A stretch of 64,000 nt of DNA from Aestuariibius insulae (GTDB taxonomy: Bacteria; Pseudomonadota; Alphaproteobacteria; Rhodobacterales; Rhodobacteraceae), in the NCBI RefSeq assembly GCF_040783535.2, contig NZ_JBFONW020000001.1:806001-870000 (forward strand). The letters run 5' to 3'. Each line of letters opens with the position of its first letter. Positions within the stretch are counted from its first letter, which is position 1. A model generated the notes under the pieces. That model saw nothing but the letters and a program-made list of their open reading frames with translations, ran no database searches and had not been told where the DNA came from. Below, piece after piece: positions 40,249 through 48,001 of the stretch. The position numbers were made by a program, and so were the translations under genes.

Positions 40249-40271
40249 TCCGTAGTGATCCGTAGGCTCCG

Positions 40272-40297
40272 AACCGCCCCCATCCGGGGCGGTTTTT
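40272..40297 (+). terminator. Rho-independent terminator of ccrA
   Basis: Nine-bp stem AACCGCCCC / GGGGCGGTT with a 5-nt loop, followed by TTT, 24 bp after the ccrA stop. It isolates ccrA from the quorum-sensing genes. Confidence 0.88.
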
Positions 40298-40436
40298 CAT
40301 GTTAACGATTTCAAAAACTTGAGCCGCTACACCTTCCCCAGATATGGGGGAGTGCAAACGGCGAATATCCGCCGGCTCTCCCCTCCTGCTAAGGTAGTAT
40401 TAACTGTTTGTTAACCATTTAGGGGAGAGTATCGAG

Positions 40437-40652
40437 TTGGGACAGGACTGGATACTTGACGTACTCGCGGATCTGAAGGCGTTTGCCCAACAGAATAATC
40501 TGCCCATCTTGGCAGAGCAGCTGGATGATACCAGCCTGATCGCCGCCGCCGAGATGTCTGCAATGCGAGGGGGCCATCCCCTCAGGGCAAATGTGAATGG
40601 CGCGACAACTGGAACATTTCTTGGAGGAGCTCGAGCAAGCGACGTCGCTTGA
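40437..40652 (+). CDS. Conserved small leader protein ahead of luxR
   Basis: 71 aa from a TTG at 40437-40439 with AGGGGAGAG 7 nt upstream; there is no ATG or GTG alternative upstream. Protein: GQDWILDVLADLKAFAQQNN followed by LPILAEQLDDTSLIAAAEMS and a Gly/Ala tail. I recall similar short proteins just before luxR genes in Rhodobacteraceae. Its last 56 bp overlap the luxR start, so ribosomes finishing here could affect luxR initiation. Function unknown; a regulatory leader role is inference. Confidence 0.68.
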   Translation: MGQDWILDVLADLKAFAQQNNLPILAEQLDDTSLIAAAEMSAMRGGHPLRANVNGATTGTFLGGARASDVA

Positions 40653-41373
40653 GGATCTTCAACGTCACATCACCACTCTTCGTGACATCTACAAGGTCGA
40701 CCACATCGTCTATCACTGGGTCTCCTCCGACGGAGAACAGTATGGCTGCGGCACCTATTCCCGCGAATGGGCGCAGATCTACGTGGATCGCGATTACCTG
40801 CGCATCGATCCCGTCGTCATCGGATGCTTCCAGCGCTTCCACCCCGTCGACTGGAAACGCCTCGACTGGAGCTCGAAGGCCGCGCGTGGTTTCCAAAAAG
40901 AAGCGCTCGCTCACGGCGTCGGCAATCAGGGCTACTCCATCCCGATCCGCGGCCCTAACGGCCAGTTCGCGCTCTTTACCCTGTCGCATAGCTGCCAGGA
41001 CGCCGAATGGGATGCCTTCACCGACCGCAATCGCCGCGACCTGATCCTGATCGCCCATGTCTTCAACCAAAAAGGCCTCGAGTTCGAAAAGCGCCGCGTT
41101 CCCGAGGCGGCCAAGAACCTCTCGCCCCGCGAAATCGACGCGATGACCTTCCTGGCGATGGGCTATAGCCGCGCGCAGGTCGCCAACACGCTCTCAATCT
41201 CCGAACATACGCTGCGCGCCTATATCGAAAGCGCCCGCTTCAAGCTGGGCGCGCTCAACACCACCCACGCCGTCGCCCGCGCCATGGCGCAGGGCCTGAT
41301 CGTCGTCGGCGTCACCGGCCCGGAATCCAGCGGCGGCTGGCCCGGCAAGCATGCGGATCGCCGCGCTTCTTAA
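40597..41373 (+). CDS. LuxR-family quorum-sensing regulator
   Basis: 258 aa. N-terminal autoinducer-binding domain at ~15-160: VDHIVYHWVSS, REWAQIYVDRDYLRIDPVV (the Trp/Tyr/Asp signal-binding residues) and GNQGYSIPIRGPNGQFALFTLS. C-terminal GerE helix-turn-helix at ~175-235: LSPREIDAMTFLAMGYSRAQVANTLSISE and HTLRAYIESARFKLGALNTTHAV. Cytoplasmic regulator expected to bind the AHL made by the synthase encoded 174 bp downstream. The start overlaps a small leader gene. Confidence 0.93.
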   Translation: MARQLEHFLEELEQATSLEDLQRHITTLRDIYKVDHIVYHWVSSDGEQYGCGTYSREWAQIYVDRDYLRIDPVVIGCFQRFHPVDWKRLDWSSKAARGFQKEALAHGVGNQGYSIPIRGPNGQFALFTLSHSCQDAEWDAFTDRNRRDLILIAHVFNQKGLEFEKRRVPEAAKNLSPREIDAMTFLAMGYSRAQVANTLSISEHTLRAYIESARFKLGALNTTHAVARAMAQGLIVVGVTGPESSGGWPGKHADRRAS

Positions 41374-41466
41374 GGCGAGGCGGCGCCGCTAGAACGCGGC
41401 CTGTTGCGCCGCGCAACGCCGATCCGCGCGATATGTCTGTTTTCAAAGAAGAAACCGGCCCCGCTT

Positions 41467-41484
41467 GGCCACCGCACGGTGGCC
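41467..41484. promoter_or_regulatory. Palindrome upstream of luxI, lux-box-like
   Basis: An 18-bp perfect dyad, GGCCACCG / CGGTGGCC around CA, lies 64 bp before the luxI start. Its length and position suit a lux box, though it is richer in GC than the Vibrio consensus. A second palindrome (GTTGCGC / GCGCAAC, 41403-41417) lies further upstream. Binding by the adjacent LuxR is inference. Confidence 0.5.
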
Positions 41485-41547
41485 TCAGACCCCGTTAAGA
41501 GACCGCGCCCTAGCGTCCTTTCATCAGGACGGAACAGGGTTTTTACA

Positions 41548-42180
41548 ATGCTACGGTATCTTTTCGGCGACGACCTCCACGATCACCCCAAACTGCGCGA
41601 CAGCATGTTTCGCGACCGCGCAACGCAATTCCGCGACAGGCTCGGCTGGGATGTCACCGTCGACGAAGACGGCTTCGAGCGCGACCAGTACGACGATCTC
41701 GACCCGCTCTACGTGATCTGGGAACGCGCCGATGGCAGCCATGGCGGCTCCGCCCGCTTCCTGCCGACCACGGGCCGCACCATGACAGAGGAGCATTTCG
41801 CGGATATCGCCGATATCTCCACGCTCAAAAGCCCCTTCATCTGGGAATGCACCCGCTTCTGCCTCGCCCCCCAGGCCGAGCCGCGCGTCGCGGGCCTTCT
41901 CATGCTCGGCGGAGGAGAGCTGATGCGCGGCTTCCATCTCGATCACTTCCTCGGCGTCTTCGATGCCCGCATGATCCGAATCTACCGCATGATCGGCTCC
42001 TCTCCCGAGGTACTCGGCACCTCCGGCGCAGGCCGCGACGCGATCAGCGTCGGTCTTTGGACCTATACCGAAGCCGATCGCGCAATGGTGCTCGCCCGCG
42101 CGGGCGTCAGCAGCGCCCTCTCCGAACACTGGTTCGGCGAGGCTTTTGGAGAGCGGGCGCTCATGCCCATGACCGCCTAA
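41548..42180 (+). CDS. Acyl-homoserine-lactone synthase (LuxI family)
   Basis: 210 aa from the ATG at 41548. Makes N-acyl-homoserine lactone from S-adenosylmethionine and acyl-ACP. Conserved features: MFRDRATQFRDRLGWDV (RxxxF..R..W), YDDLDPLYVIWE and GGSARFLPTTGRTM with the invariant Arg, and IWECTRFCLAP with the Glu-Cys-Thr-Arg-Phe core. Length standard. Acyl specificity cannot be read from the sequence. The downstream helicase gene begins 40 bp later. Confidence 0.94.
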   Translation: MLRYLFGDDLHDHPKLRDSMFRDRATQFRDRLGWDVTVDEDGFERDQYDDLDPLYVIWERADGSHGGSARFLPTTGRTMTEEHFADIADISTLKSPFIWECTRFCLAPQAEPRVAGLLMLGGGELMRGFHLDHFLGVFDARMIRIYRMIGSSPEVLGTSGAGRDAISVGLWTYTEADRAMVLARAGVSSALSEHWFGEAFGERALMPMTA

Positions 42181-42219
42181 CCGCTGGTCCCCCGGGGGCG
42201 CCCGCCATAAGGTCGCCCC

Positions 42220-43761
42220 ATGACCGAGCAGCTCGCCCTTTCCGACGATCAGGCCGAAGCCTATGACGCCGTCGCCACCGCTCTCGGGGAGGCGGGGATC
42301 GATCTGCATAACGATCTTCTGACCCCGCCGCGCGGCGACGACACATCCTCGGTCATGGCGATCATCGGCAAGGCGGGATCTGGCAAGACGCTGCTGCTGG
42401 CCCGCCTTTATCACGCCCTCGAAGAAGCGGGTGTTGATGTCGTCTCGGGCGATTACGAAGGCCGCCGCCGCAAGGATCGCCGCACTCTCGCGATCCTCGC
42501 CCCCACCAACAAGGCTGCCTCGGTTTTGCGGACCCGCGGTGTGCCTGCGACCACCATTCATCGCATCCTCTATACGCCCGTCTACGATCCCGAATACGAA
42601 AAGGTCGCCGACTGGCTCGCGGGCAATGGCGACCGCCCCGAGATCGAAGGCCTCACCGATATCGCGCTCGACCGCGCCTTCGCCTCCTATCAGTCCCATA
42701 AATCCGTCCCCGCGGCGCTCGCGGCGGCGGGTCTGAGAGGCAGCGACTTTATCACCGGCTGGAAACGCCGGGAGGAGCCGCTCGATATCGGGTTCGTCGA
42801 CGAAAGCTCGATGCTCGACCCCAAGCAGTTCGAGGACCTGACCGAGATTTTCCCGACGCTCGTCCTTTTCGGCGATCCTGCCCAGCTTCCCCCCGTTCAG
42901 CCGCGCGGGGAAACCAAAGGCGGCATGGTCTTCGACACGCTCCCCGCGCCCCGCCGCAAGGAGCTCTCCCGCGTCCACCGGCAGGATGCGGACAACCCGA
43001 TCCTCGATCTGGCCCACGCGCTGGGCGATCCCGCTCTTCAATTCCACGACTTCGAAGAGATGATCCGCGATGCCGCCCGCACCGACGAGCGCGTCGTCTG
43101 GGCCGAGCGCGTGGAAAGCGACCTGATGGCCCGCTCGCCGGTTCTGGTCTGGCGCAACGCCACTCGCATCCGCCTGATCCACGCCTTCCGCGCCGCCTTT
43201 TCCGCGCCCGAGGACGAGCTGCTAGAGGGCGAGCCGCTGATCTGCGACGGGATCGAGCTGCCGATGAAGCACCGCAAGAAACGCCTCGATCTGGAGGCGC
43301 GCGGCCTGATCAAAGGCGCGCAGGTCATCTATCTCGGCCCGGGCCGCAAACCCGGCTTTTCGAAACTCCACGTGATCGGCGCCGAGGATCCCCAGGTCTC
43401 CGCCGCCTCCATCGTCAAGATCGAACAGCAGGACGACGAAGAGCCCTTCATCCCCTTCGCCGCCCGCATGGGCGCCACCTTCCTGCATGGCGCTGCGGTG
43501 ACGATCCACAAGGCGCAGGGCTCTCAATGGGACACGGTGCAGGTCTTCGGCCCCGACCTTCAGATCGCCGCCCGGATGGGCCGCGTCGAAGCAGGTCAAC
43601 CCTTGTGGAAACGCCTCGCCTATGTCGCGATCACCCGCGCCGAAACGCAGCTGCGTTGGGTGATCCGCAATCGCCTGGCCAAACCGACCGGCCCGCTGCG
43701 CACCGATGATCTGGCCGCGCCGGTCGTGCCTCTGACCCTGACCGCCGAGGAGACGGGCTAA
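42220..43761 (+). CDS. RecD-like ATP-dependent DNA helicase
   Basis: 513 aa. Superfamily 1B helicase: Walker A MAIIGKAGSGKTLLLARL (~46-63), motif Ia LAPTNKAASVL, Walker B-like GFVDESSMLDPKQFEDL, motif III LFGDPAQLPPVQ, and C-terminal TIHKAQGSQWDTVQVF plus YVAITRAETQLRWV. No RecB/RecC-type partner nearby, so it is a stand-alone exodeoxyribonuclease V alpha-like helicase common in Rhodobacteraceae. Its 3' end overlaps the convergent TIGR02186 gene by 4 bp. Confidence 0.9.
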   Translation: MTEQLALSDDQAEAYDAVATALGEAGIDLHNDLLTPPRGDDTSSVMAIIGKAGSGKTLLLARLYHALEEAGVDVVSGDYEGRRRKDRRTLAILAPTNKAASVLRTRGVPATTIHRILYTPVYDPEYEKVADWLAGNGDRPEIEGLTDIALDRAFASYQSHKSVPAALAAAGLRGSDFITGWKRREEPLDIGFVDESSMLDPKQFEDLTEIFPTLVLFGDPAQLPPVQPRGETKGGMVFDTLPAPRRKELSRVHRQDADNPILDLAHALGDPALQFHDFEEMIRDAARTDERVVWAERVESDLMARSPVLVWRNATRIRLIHAFRAAFSAPEDELLEGEPLICDGIELPMKHRKKRLDLEARGLIKGAQVIYLGPGRKPGFSKLHVIGAEDPQVSAASIVKIEQQDDEEPFIPFAARMGATFLHGAAVTIHKAQGSQWDTVQVFGPDLQIAARMGRVEAGQPLWKRLAYVAITRAETQLRWVIRNRLAKPTGPLRTDDLAAPVVPLTLTAEETG

Positions 43762-44513
43762 GCCCGGAATGCCCGGAACGTGGCAGAGGCGGCCCATCCC
43801 GCCCCGATCGCCAGCGCCAGCGACATAAGCCCGTAGATCAGCGGTCGCTCGTGGGCGAGCGTGTAGAGCCACCGCTCCAACCCGACCTTCTGAACCGGGA
43901 TCGTCGTCGTGTAGTTGTCCACCACCCGCCCGCCTCGGGTCAGGAAGATCCGGATCTCGTAATCGCCTTCTGTCAGGTTCGCGGGCAGATCCACTTCGGT
44001 CCGAAAAAGCGTGTCGCGCTCCAGATCGACCGCCCCTTCAAGCGATTGGTAAAGCTGCTCTCCCCGCCGGATGCGGATCAGCGCCCGCGTAAACGCCGCC
44101 GGATCGGCAATCTCCGCGGGCGCGCCCACCGACCGGATCGCGCGCGGGATCGAAATGCGGTGCCGCAGATCCTCGGTCCGCATCAGGATCTCGTTCAGTG
44201 GTCCCGTCGTCGTCACCGCATAGAAAGAAGGCGCCGAATCGACCTCGATCGCCTCTGTATTCACCCAGATCCCAAGCCGCCGGTCCTTCTTGCGCACAAT
44301 CACCGGACGGTCCGGCCCCGCCACCGTGACGATTACCTCGAGCGGCGGGCCTTCGGGCACCGGCGCCTCGCGGCGGACAGCCCCGAAGACAAGGATATCA
44401 TCGCCTTCGAAGGTCGCGGTGATCGCCACCTGATCGCGGCTGAGGCCCAGAACCACCTCTTCGGCCATGGCGCCGAGCGGTAGCATCAGCAAAAGGATCA
44501 GCGCCCGGATCAT
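43758..44513 (-). CDS. TIGR02186 family exported/membrane protein
   Basis: 251 aa. Signal peptide (1-17), a large periplasmic domain (VVLGLSRDQVAITATFEGDDILVFGAVRRE, IWVNTEAIEVDSAPSFYAVTTTGPL, FRTEVDLPANLTEGDYEI) and a single C-terminal helix (LIYGLMSLALAIGAGWAASAT). I recognise it as the TIGR02186 family that accompanies a TauE/SafE exporter; here that gene lies immediately upstream with a 4-nt overlap. Role probably in transport or anchoring of the partner; not known. Confidence 0.85.
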   Translation of the reverse strand: MIRALILLLMLPLGAMAEEVVLGLSRDQVAITATFEGDDILVFGAVRREAPVPEGPPLEVIVTVAGPDRPVIVRKKDRRLGIWVNTEAIEVDSAPSFYAVTTTGPLNEILMRTEDLRHRISIPRAIRSVGAPAEIADPAAFTRALIRIRRGEQLYQSLEGAVDLERDTLFRTEVDLPANLTEGDYEIRIFLTRGGRVVDNYTTTIPVQKVGLERWLYTLAHERPLIYGLMSLALAIGAGWAASATFRAFRA

Positions 44514-45418
44514 TCGCCCGCGCCCAGCGAATAAAGCTCGGAGGGTTGGATCAGCAGATCGGCGGCCAGCTTGCCGCAGACCAGAAGAACCATCGCCGCC
44601 AGAAGGATTCGCAATTGCTCGGCCTTGAGCCGCGTGCCCAACCGCGTGCCGATTTGCGCGCCGATCACCCCGCCTAAAAGCAGCAACAGCGCCAGCGCGA
44701 TATCGACCGTGAAATTCGTCGTGGCATGGAGAAGCGTCGTGAAGGCGGTGACAAAGATGATCTGAAAGAGCGATGTTCCGATCACGACCTTGGTCGGCAT
44801 GCCCAGCAGATAGATCATCGCAGGGACCATGATGAACCCGCCGCCGACCCCCATGATCGCAGCCAGGATCCCCACGAGGATGCCCACCAGAACCGGCGGA
44901 ATGACCGAGATATAAAGCCCCGAGACCCGGAATTTCATCTTGAAGGGCAGGTTATGCACCCAGTTATGCCGCCTGCGCTGCGGCGCGCCGGACCGCTTTG
45001 CGCGCAGAAGTGCCCGCAGGCTCTCCAGGAACATCAGACCGCCGACGATCCCCAGAAAGACGACATAGCTGAGCCGCACCAGCAGATCGACCTGCCCCAG
45101 CGATTTGAGCCAGTTGAAAATCACAACCCCGAGCGCGGCTCCGATCAGACCGCCCACTAGAAGGACGGTGCCCATTCGGAAATCGACAGTCCGGCGCCTG
45201 AGATGGGCGAGCACACCCGAAAAGGAGGAGGCGACGATCTGATTGGCTTCGGTTGCCACAGCGACGGCGGGCGGGATGCCGATGAAGAACAGCAGCGGGG
45301 TCATCAGAAATCCGCCGCCCACCCCGAACATGCCAGAGAGGATGCCGACCAGTCCGCCCAGACCGACAAGAAGGAACGCGTTTACCGACACTTCGGCAAT
45401 GGGCAGGTATATCTGCAT
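44510..45418 (-). CDS. TauE/SafE-family anion exporter
   Basis: 302 aa from the ATG at 45416-45418 with GGGAT upstream; longer frames up to 45658 are non-coding-like. Two homologous halves each carry a glycine-rich loop: MFGVGGGFLMTPLLFFIGIPPAVAVATEAN and IMGVGGGFIMVPAMIYLLGMPTKVVIGT, with about eight to nine membrane helices. Members move sulfite, sulfoacetate or other organosulfur anions across the inner membrane. Coupled to the TIGR02186 gene. Substrate not evident. Confidence 0.9.
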   Translation of the reverse strand: MQIYLPIAEVSVNAFLLVGLGGLVGILSGMFGVGGGFLMTPLLFFIGIPPAVAVATEANQIVASSFSGVLAHLRRRTVDFRMGTVLLVGGLIGAALGVVIFNWLKSLGQVDLLVRLSYVVFLGIVGGLMFLESLRALLRAKRSGAPQRRRHNWVHNLPFKMKFRVSGLYISVIPPVLVGILVGILAAIMGVGGGFIMVPAMIYLLGMPTKVVIGTSLFQIIFVTAFTTLLHATTNFTVDIALALLLLLGGVIGAQIGTRLGTRLKAEQLRILLAAMVLLVCGKLAADLLIQPSELYSLGAGE

Positions 45419-45570
45419 ATCCCGTCTTAGACCCGGGCCGCCTCGCGGCGCAACCGGGGGACATCCGGAGCTGCGCTTCGCCTGCGCGCCTGCGGCGGGC
45501 GGGACGCAGCAGGCGCGGGGATGTGTTTTGCTTTGAGGGAGCGGCAGGTTCGCGGGAGACCTGCGCCGTT

Positions 45571-45592
45571 GAGTATTTATGGCCAGATGAAG
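45571..45592. repeat. Dispersed 22-bp intergenic motif, copy 1
   Basis: GAGTATTT then two variable bases then GGCCAGATGAAG, next to the 3' end of the ABC permease gene. A reverse-oriented copy with 20 of 22 bases identical is at 58710-58731, beside the end of the rhomboid gene. Similar sequences are common at gene ends in Rhodobacteraceae as far as I recall. Confidence 0.6.
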
Positions 45593-45599
45593 AGGAGCC

Positions 45600-46568
45600 T
45601 CAGCGCTCCTTGACGTAGGGCTCGCCTCCGGCGCGTGGAGGGACCGCCTTGCCGACAAAGCCCGCGAGAATCACCACCGTCAGGATATAGGGCAGGGCGT
45701 CGAGAAGCTGGACCTGAACGCGGAAGCTGAGCACCGCCTCGATCACGTCAGGTCTGAGCGCGATCGCTTGCAGGAACCCGAAGAGCAGCGTCGCGCCAAG
45801 CGCGTACCAGGGGCGCCACTTGGCGAAGATGAGCGCAGCCAGAGCGATATAGCCCCGGCCCGCCGTCATGTCCTTGACGAAGCCTGCCTGCAGGGCCGTC
45901 GCCATATAGGCGCCCGCAATCCCGCAAAGGACCCCGCAAATCGCAACGGCTGCAAAGCGCAGCCCAACGACGGAAACGCCAGCGGTGTCGACAGCCGCCG
46001 GGTTCTCGCCCACCGCGCGCAGGCGCAGACCGAACCGGGTGCGAAAAAGGATCCACCAGGTCAGCGGCACCATCGCGAAGGCCAGATAGACTAGCACCGT
46101 ATGGCCCGACAGAAGCTCAGTATAGATCGGGCCCAGCACCGGCACGCCCGAAAGCGCCTCGGCGAAGGGCAGGGTGACAGGCTCGAACCGGCCGCCCGAC
46201 ATCAGCGACGGCGTGCGGCCGCCCTGGCTGAACCAGCTTTGCGCGACCAGCACCGTCATTCCGGCGGCCAGAAAGTTAATCGCCACCCCCGAGATCAGCT
46301 GGTTGCCCCGGAACGTGATCGAGGCCAGCCCGTGGATCCCCGCCAGCACCATTGAGGCGCCGATCCCCGCCAGCAGCCCGATCCAGGCCGATTCGGTGAC
46401 AAAGGCGATGGCCGCGGACAGGAAGGCCGCGGCCAGCATCTTGCCCTCGAGCCCGATATCAAAGATCCCCGCCCGTTCGCTGAAAAGACCCGCCAGGCAG
46501 GCCAGCAGAAGCGGCGTTGCGAGGCGAACGGTGGAATCGAGCACTTGCAGTAGGGTCAGGAAATCCAT
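45600..46568 (-). CDS. Nucleoside-type ABC transporter permease (second permease)
   Basis: 322 aa, about eight to nine membrane helices. Matches the branched BPD_transp_2 permeases used with BMP-type binding proteins: LATPLLLACLAGLFSERAGIFDIGLEGKMLAAAF and AGVSVVGLRFAAVAICGVLCGIAGAYMA, RGYIALAALIFAKWRPW. Works with the paired permease (4 bp upstream), a two-domain ATPase and a lipoprotein-like binding protein to import nucleosides or related compounds across the inner membrane. Last gene of the operon. Confidence 0.92.
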   Translation of the reverse strand: MDFLTLLQVLDSTVRLATPLLLACLAGLFSERAGIFDIGLEGKMLAAAFLSAAIAFVTESAWIGLLAGIGASMVLAGIHGLASITFRGNQLISGVAINFLAAGMTVLVAQSWFSQGGRTPSLMSGGRFEPVTLPFAEALSGVPVLGPIYTELLSGHTVLVYLAFAMVPLTWWILFRTRFGLRLRAVGENPAAVDTAGVSVVGLRFAAVAICGVLCGIAGAYMATALQAGFVKDMTAGRGYIALAALIFAKWRPWYALGATLLFGFLQAIALRPDVIEAVLSFRVQVQLLDALPYILTVVILAGFVGKAVPPRAGGEPYVKER

Positions 46569-46572
46569 GGGC

Positions 46573-47691
46573 CTATTCCGCCGCCTCCAGCTTGGTTTCG
46601 GGCTTCGGCGGGCGGCGCAGCGTTAGGAAGATCCGCTCCAGCGGCATCCGCACCATGTTGTCGAGCGCTCCGGTGAAGAGGATCACCAGCGCCTGGATCA
46701 CGATAATCAGCTGGGACGGGATCGACGTGGAAAAGGCCAGTTCGGCCCCGCCCTGATAGAGAAACCCGAAAAGCAGCGCCGCCATGAAGACCCCGATCGG
46801 ATGCGACCGGCCCATCAGCGCGACCGCGATCCCGATAAAGCCCGCCCCTTCGGCGGCATTGAGGTTCAGCCGCTCGGCCTCTCCCATGACGTTGTTGATC
46901 GCCATCATGCCCGCCAGCGCGCCCGAGATGATCATCGTGACCATGATGATCTTGGTGGGCGAAATCCCGGCATATTTCGCCGCCGGTTCCGAATGGCCGA
47001 AAGCGCGGATCTCGTAGCCCAGCTTGGTGCGCCAGATCAGCACCCAGACGAAAAGACAGGCAAGAAGCGCAATGAGAAAAGAGACATTTGCGGGCGTAAA
47101 CTCTGAAAAGCCGAGTCCGGTCCAAGAAAACATATCGTAGAAAGTCGGCAGATTTGTTGCATCGGGAAAGAAGGCCGACGCGGGATCTGACCCCGGAGCC
47201 TTTATCTGCTCGGTCAACATGTAGCTCAGCAAAGCAGCCGCGATGTAGTTGAACATGATCGTCGTAATGACGATGTGGCTGCCGCGTTTCGCTTGGAGCC
47301 AGGCCGGGATTGCGGCCCAGATTGCGCCAAAGATCGCGGCACCGGCGGTTGCGCCCAAAAGAGCCAACGACCAATGCGGCCACGGGATGTAGAGGCAGAC
47401 GAACGCGACGCCAAGACCCCCGATAAGGGCCTGACCTTCACCGCCGATGTTGAAAAGGCGTGCATGAAATGCGACCGCCACGGCCAGTCCGGTAAAGATA
47501 AAGTTCGTCGCGTAGTAAAGGGTAAAACCCCACCCGTAAGCCGACCCAAGTGCGCCGCTTACCATCACCCGGATCGCATTCACCGGGTTCTCCCCGATGC
47601 CGAGGATGACGAGCGCCGAGATCAGGAAGGCCAGCACCAGCGAGATCAGCGGCACGAGCACGACCTCGGCCCATTTGGGCATCACGTCCAT
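46573..47691 (-). CDS. Nucleoside-type ABC transporter permease (first permease)
   Basis: 372 aa from the ATG at 47689-47691 with GGGAGA upstream; a longer start at 47754 lies over the neighbouring gene and is rejected. Begins VVLVPLISLVLAFLISALVILGIGENP, with the family's RLFNIGGEGQALIGGLG and RGSHIVITTIMFNYIAAALL, and FGHSEPAAKYAGISPTKII. Some nucleotides around 47050-47250 are less GC-rich than the rest. Forms a heterodimer with the permease encoded next. Confidence 0.92.
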   Translation of the reverse strand: MDVMPKWAEVVLVPLISLVLAFLISALVILGIGENPVNAIRVMVSGALGSAYGWGFTLYYATNFIFTGLAVAVAFHARLFNIGGEGQALIGGLGVAFVCLYIPWPHWSLALLGATAGAAIFGAIWAAIPAWLQAKRGSHIVITTIMFNYIAAALLSYMLTEQIKAPGSDPASAFFPDATNLPTFYDMFSWTGLGFSEFTPANVSFLIALLACLFVWVLIWRTKLGYEIRAFGHSEPAAKYAGISPTKIIMVTMIISGALAGMMAINNVMGEAERLNLNAAEGAGFIGIAVALMGRSHPIGVFMAALLFGFLYQGGAELAFSTSIPSQLIIVIQALVILFTGALDNMVRMPLERIFLTLRRPPKPETKLEAAE

Positions 47692-47713
47692 TGCGGTCTC
47701 CCGCGTCCGGCGG

Positions 47714-47938
47714 TCACGGCCCGACGATTGCGCCGAAGATGAAGGCGGCCACAAGCACCGCGGCTCCGATCGTCACATATTTGCGGTTGCCCTCCAGCAT
47801 CGAGGCGGTCGAGCCGCCCGGGGACGCCCCCCGCTTGCGTGCCGCTTCGGCCTTTTTGCGCTCGCGCTTGGCCTTGGGCGTGCTGTCCTGCTCCATCAGC
47901 TTGGCGATGGCGTCGTCGATCCCGTTGTCGCTCGGCAT
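47714..47938 (-). CDS. Small tail-anchored protein of the BMP transporter operon
   Basis: 74 aa from the ATG at 47936-47938 with GGGGAG. An N-terminal acidic/Lys-rich helical part (DDAIAKLMEQDSTPKAKRER, then KKAEAARK) is followed by one C-terminal membrane helix (YVTIGAAVLVAAFIFGAIVG). It sits between the ATPase and the first permease in the operon. No family name known to me; it may help assembly or stability of the transporter. Confidence 0.65.
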   Translation of the reverse strand: MPSDNGIDDAIAKLMEQDSTPKAKRERKKAEAARKRGASPGGSTASMLEGNRKYVTIGAAVLVAAFIFGAIVGP

Positions 47939-48001
47939 TCGTGGCTCCCCGATCCGTCCCGTCGCGGGCAGTCTCCGCGAATTCCACGCCATGTTCAATC
48001 A

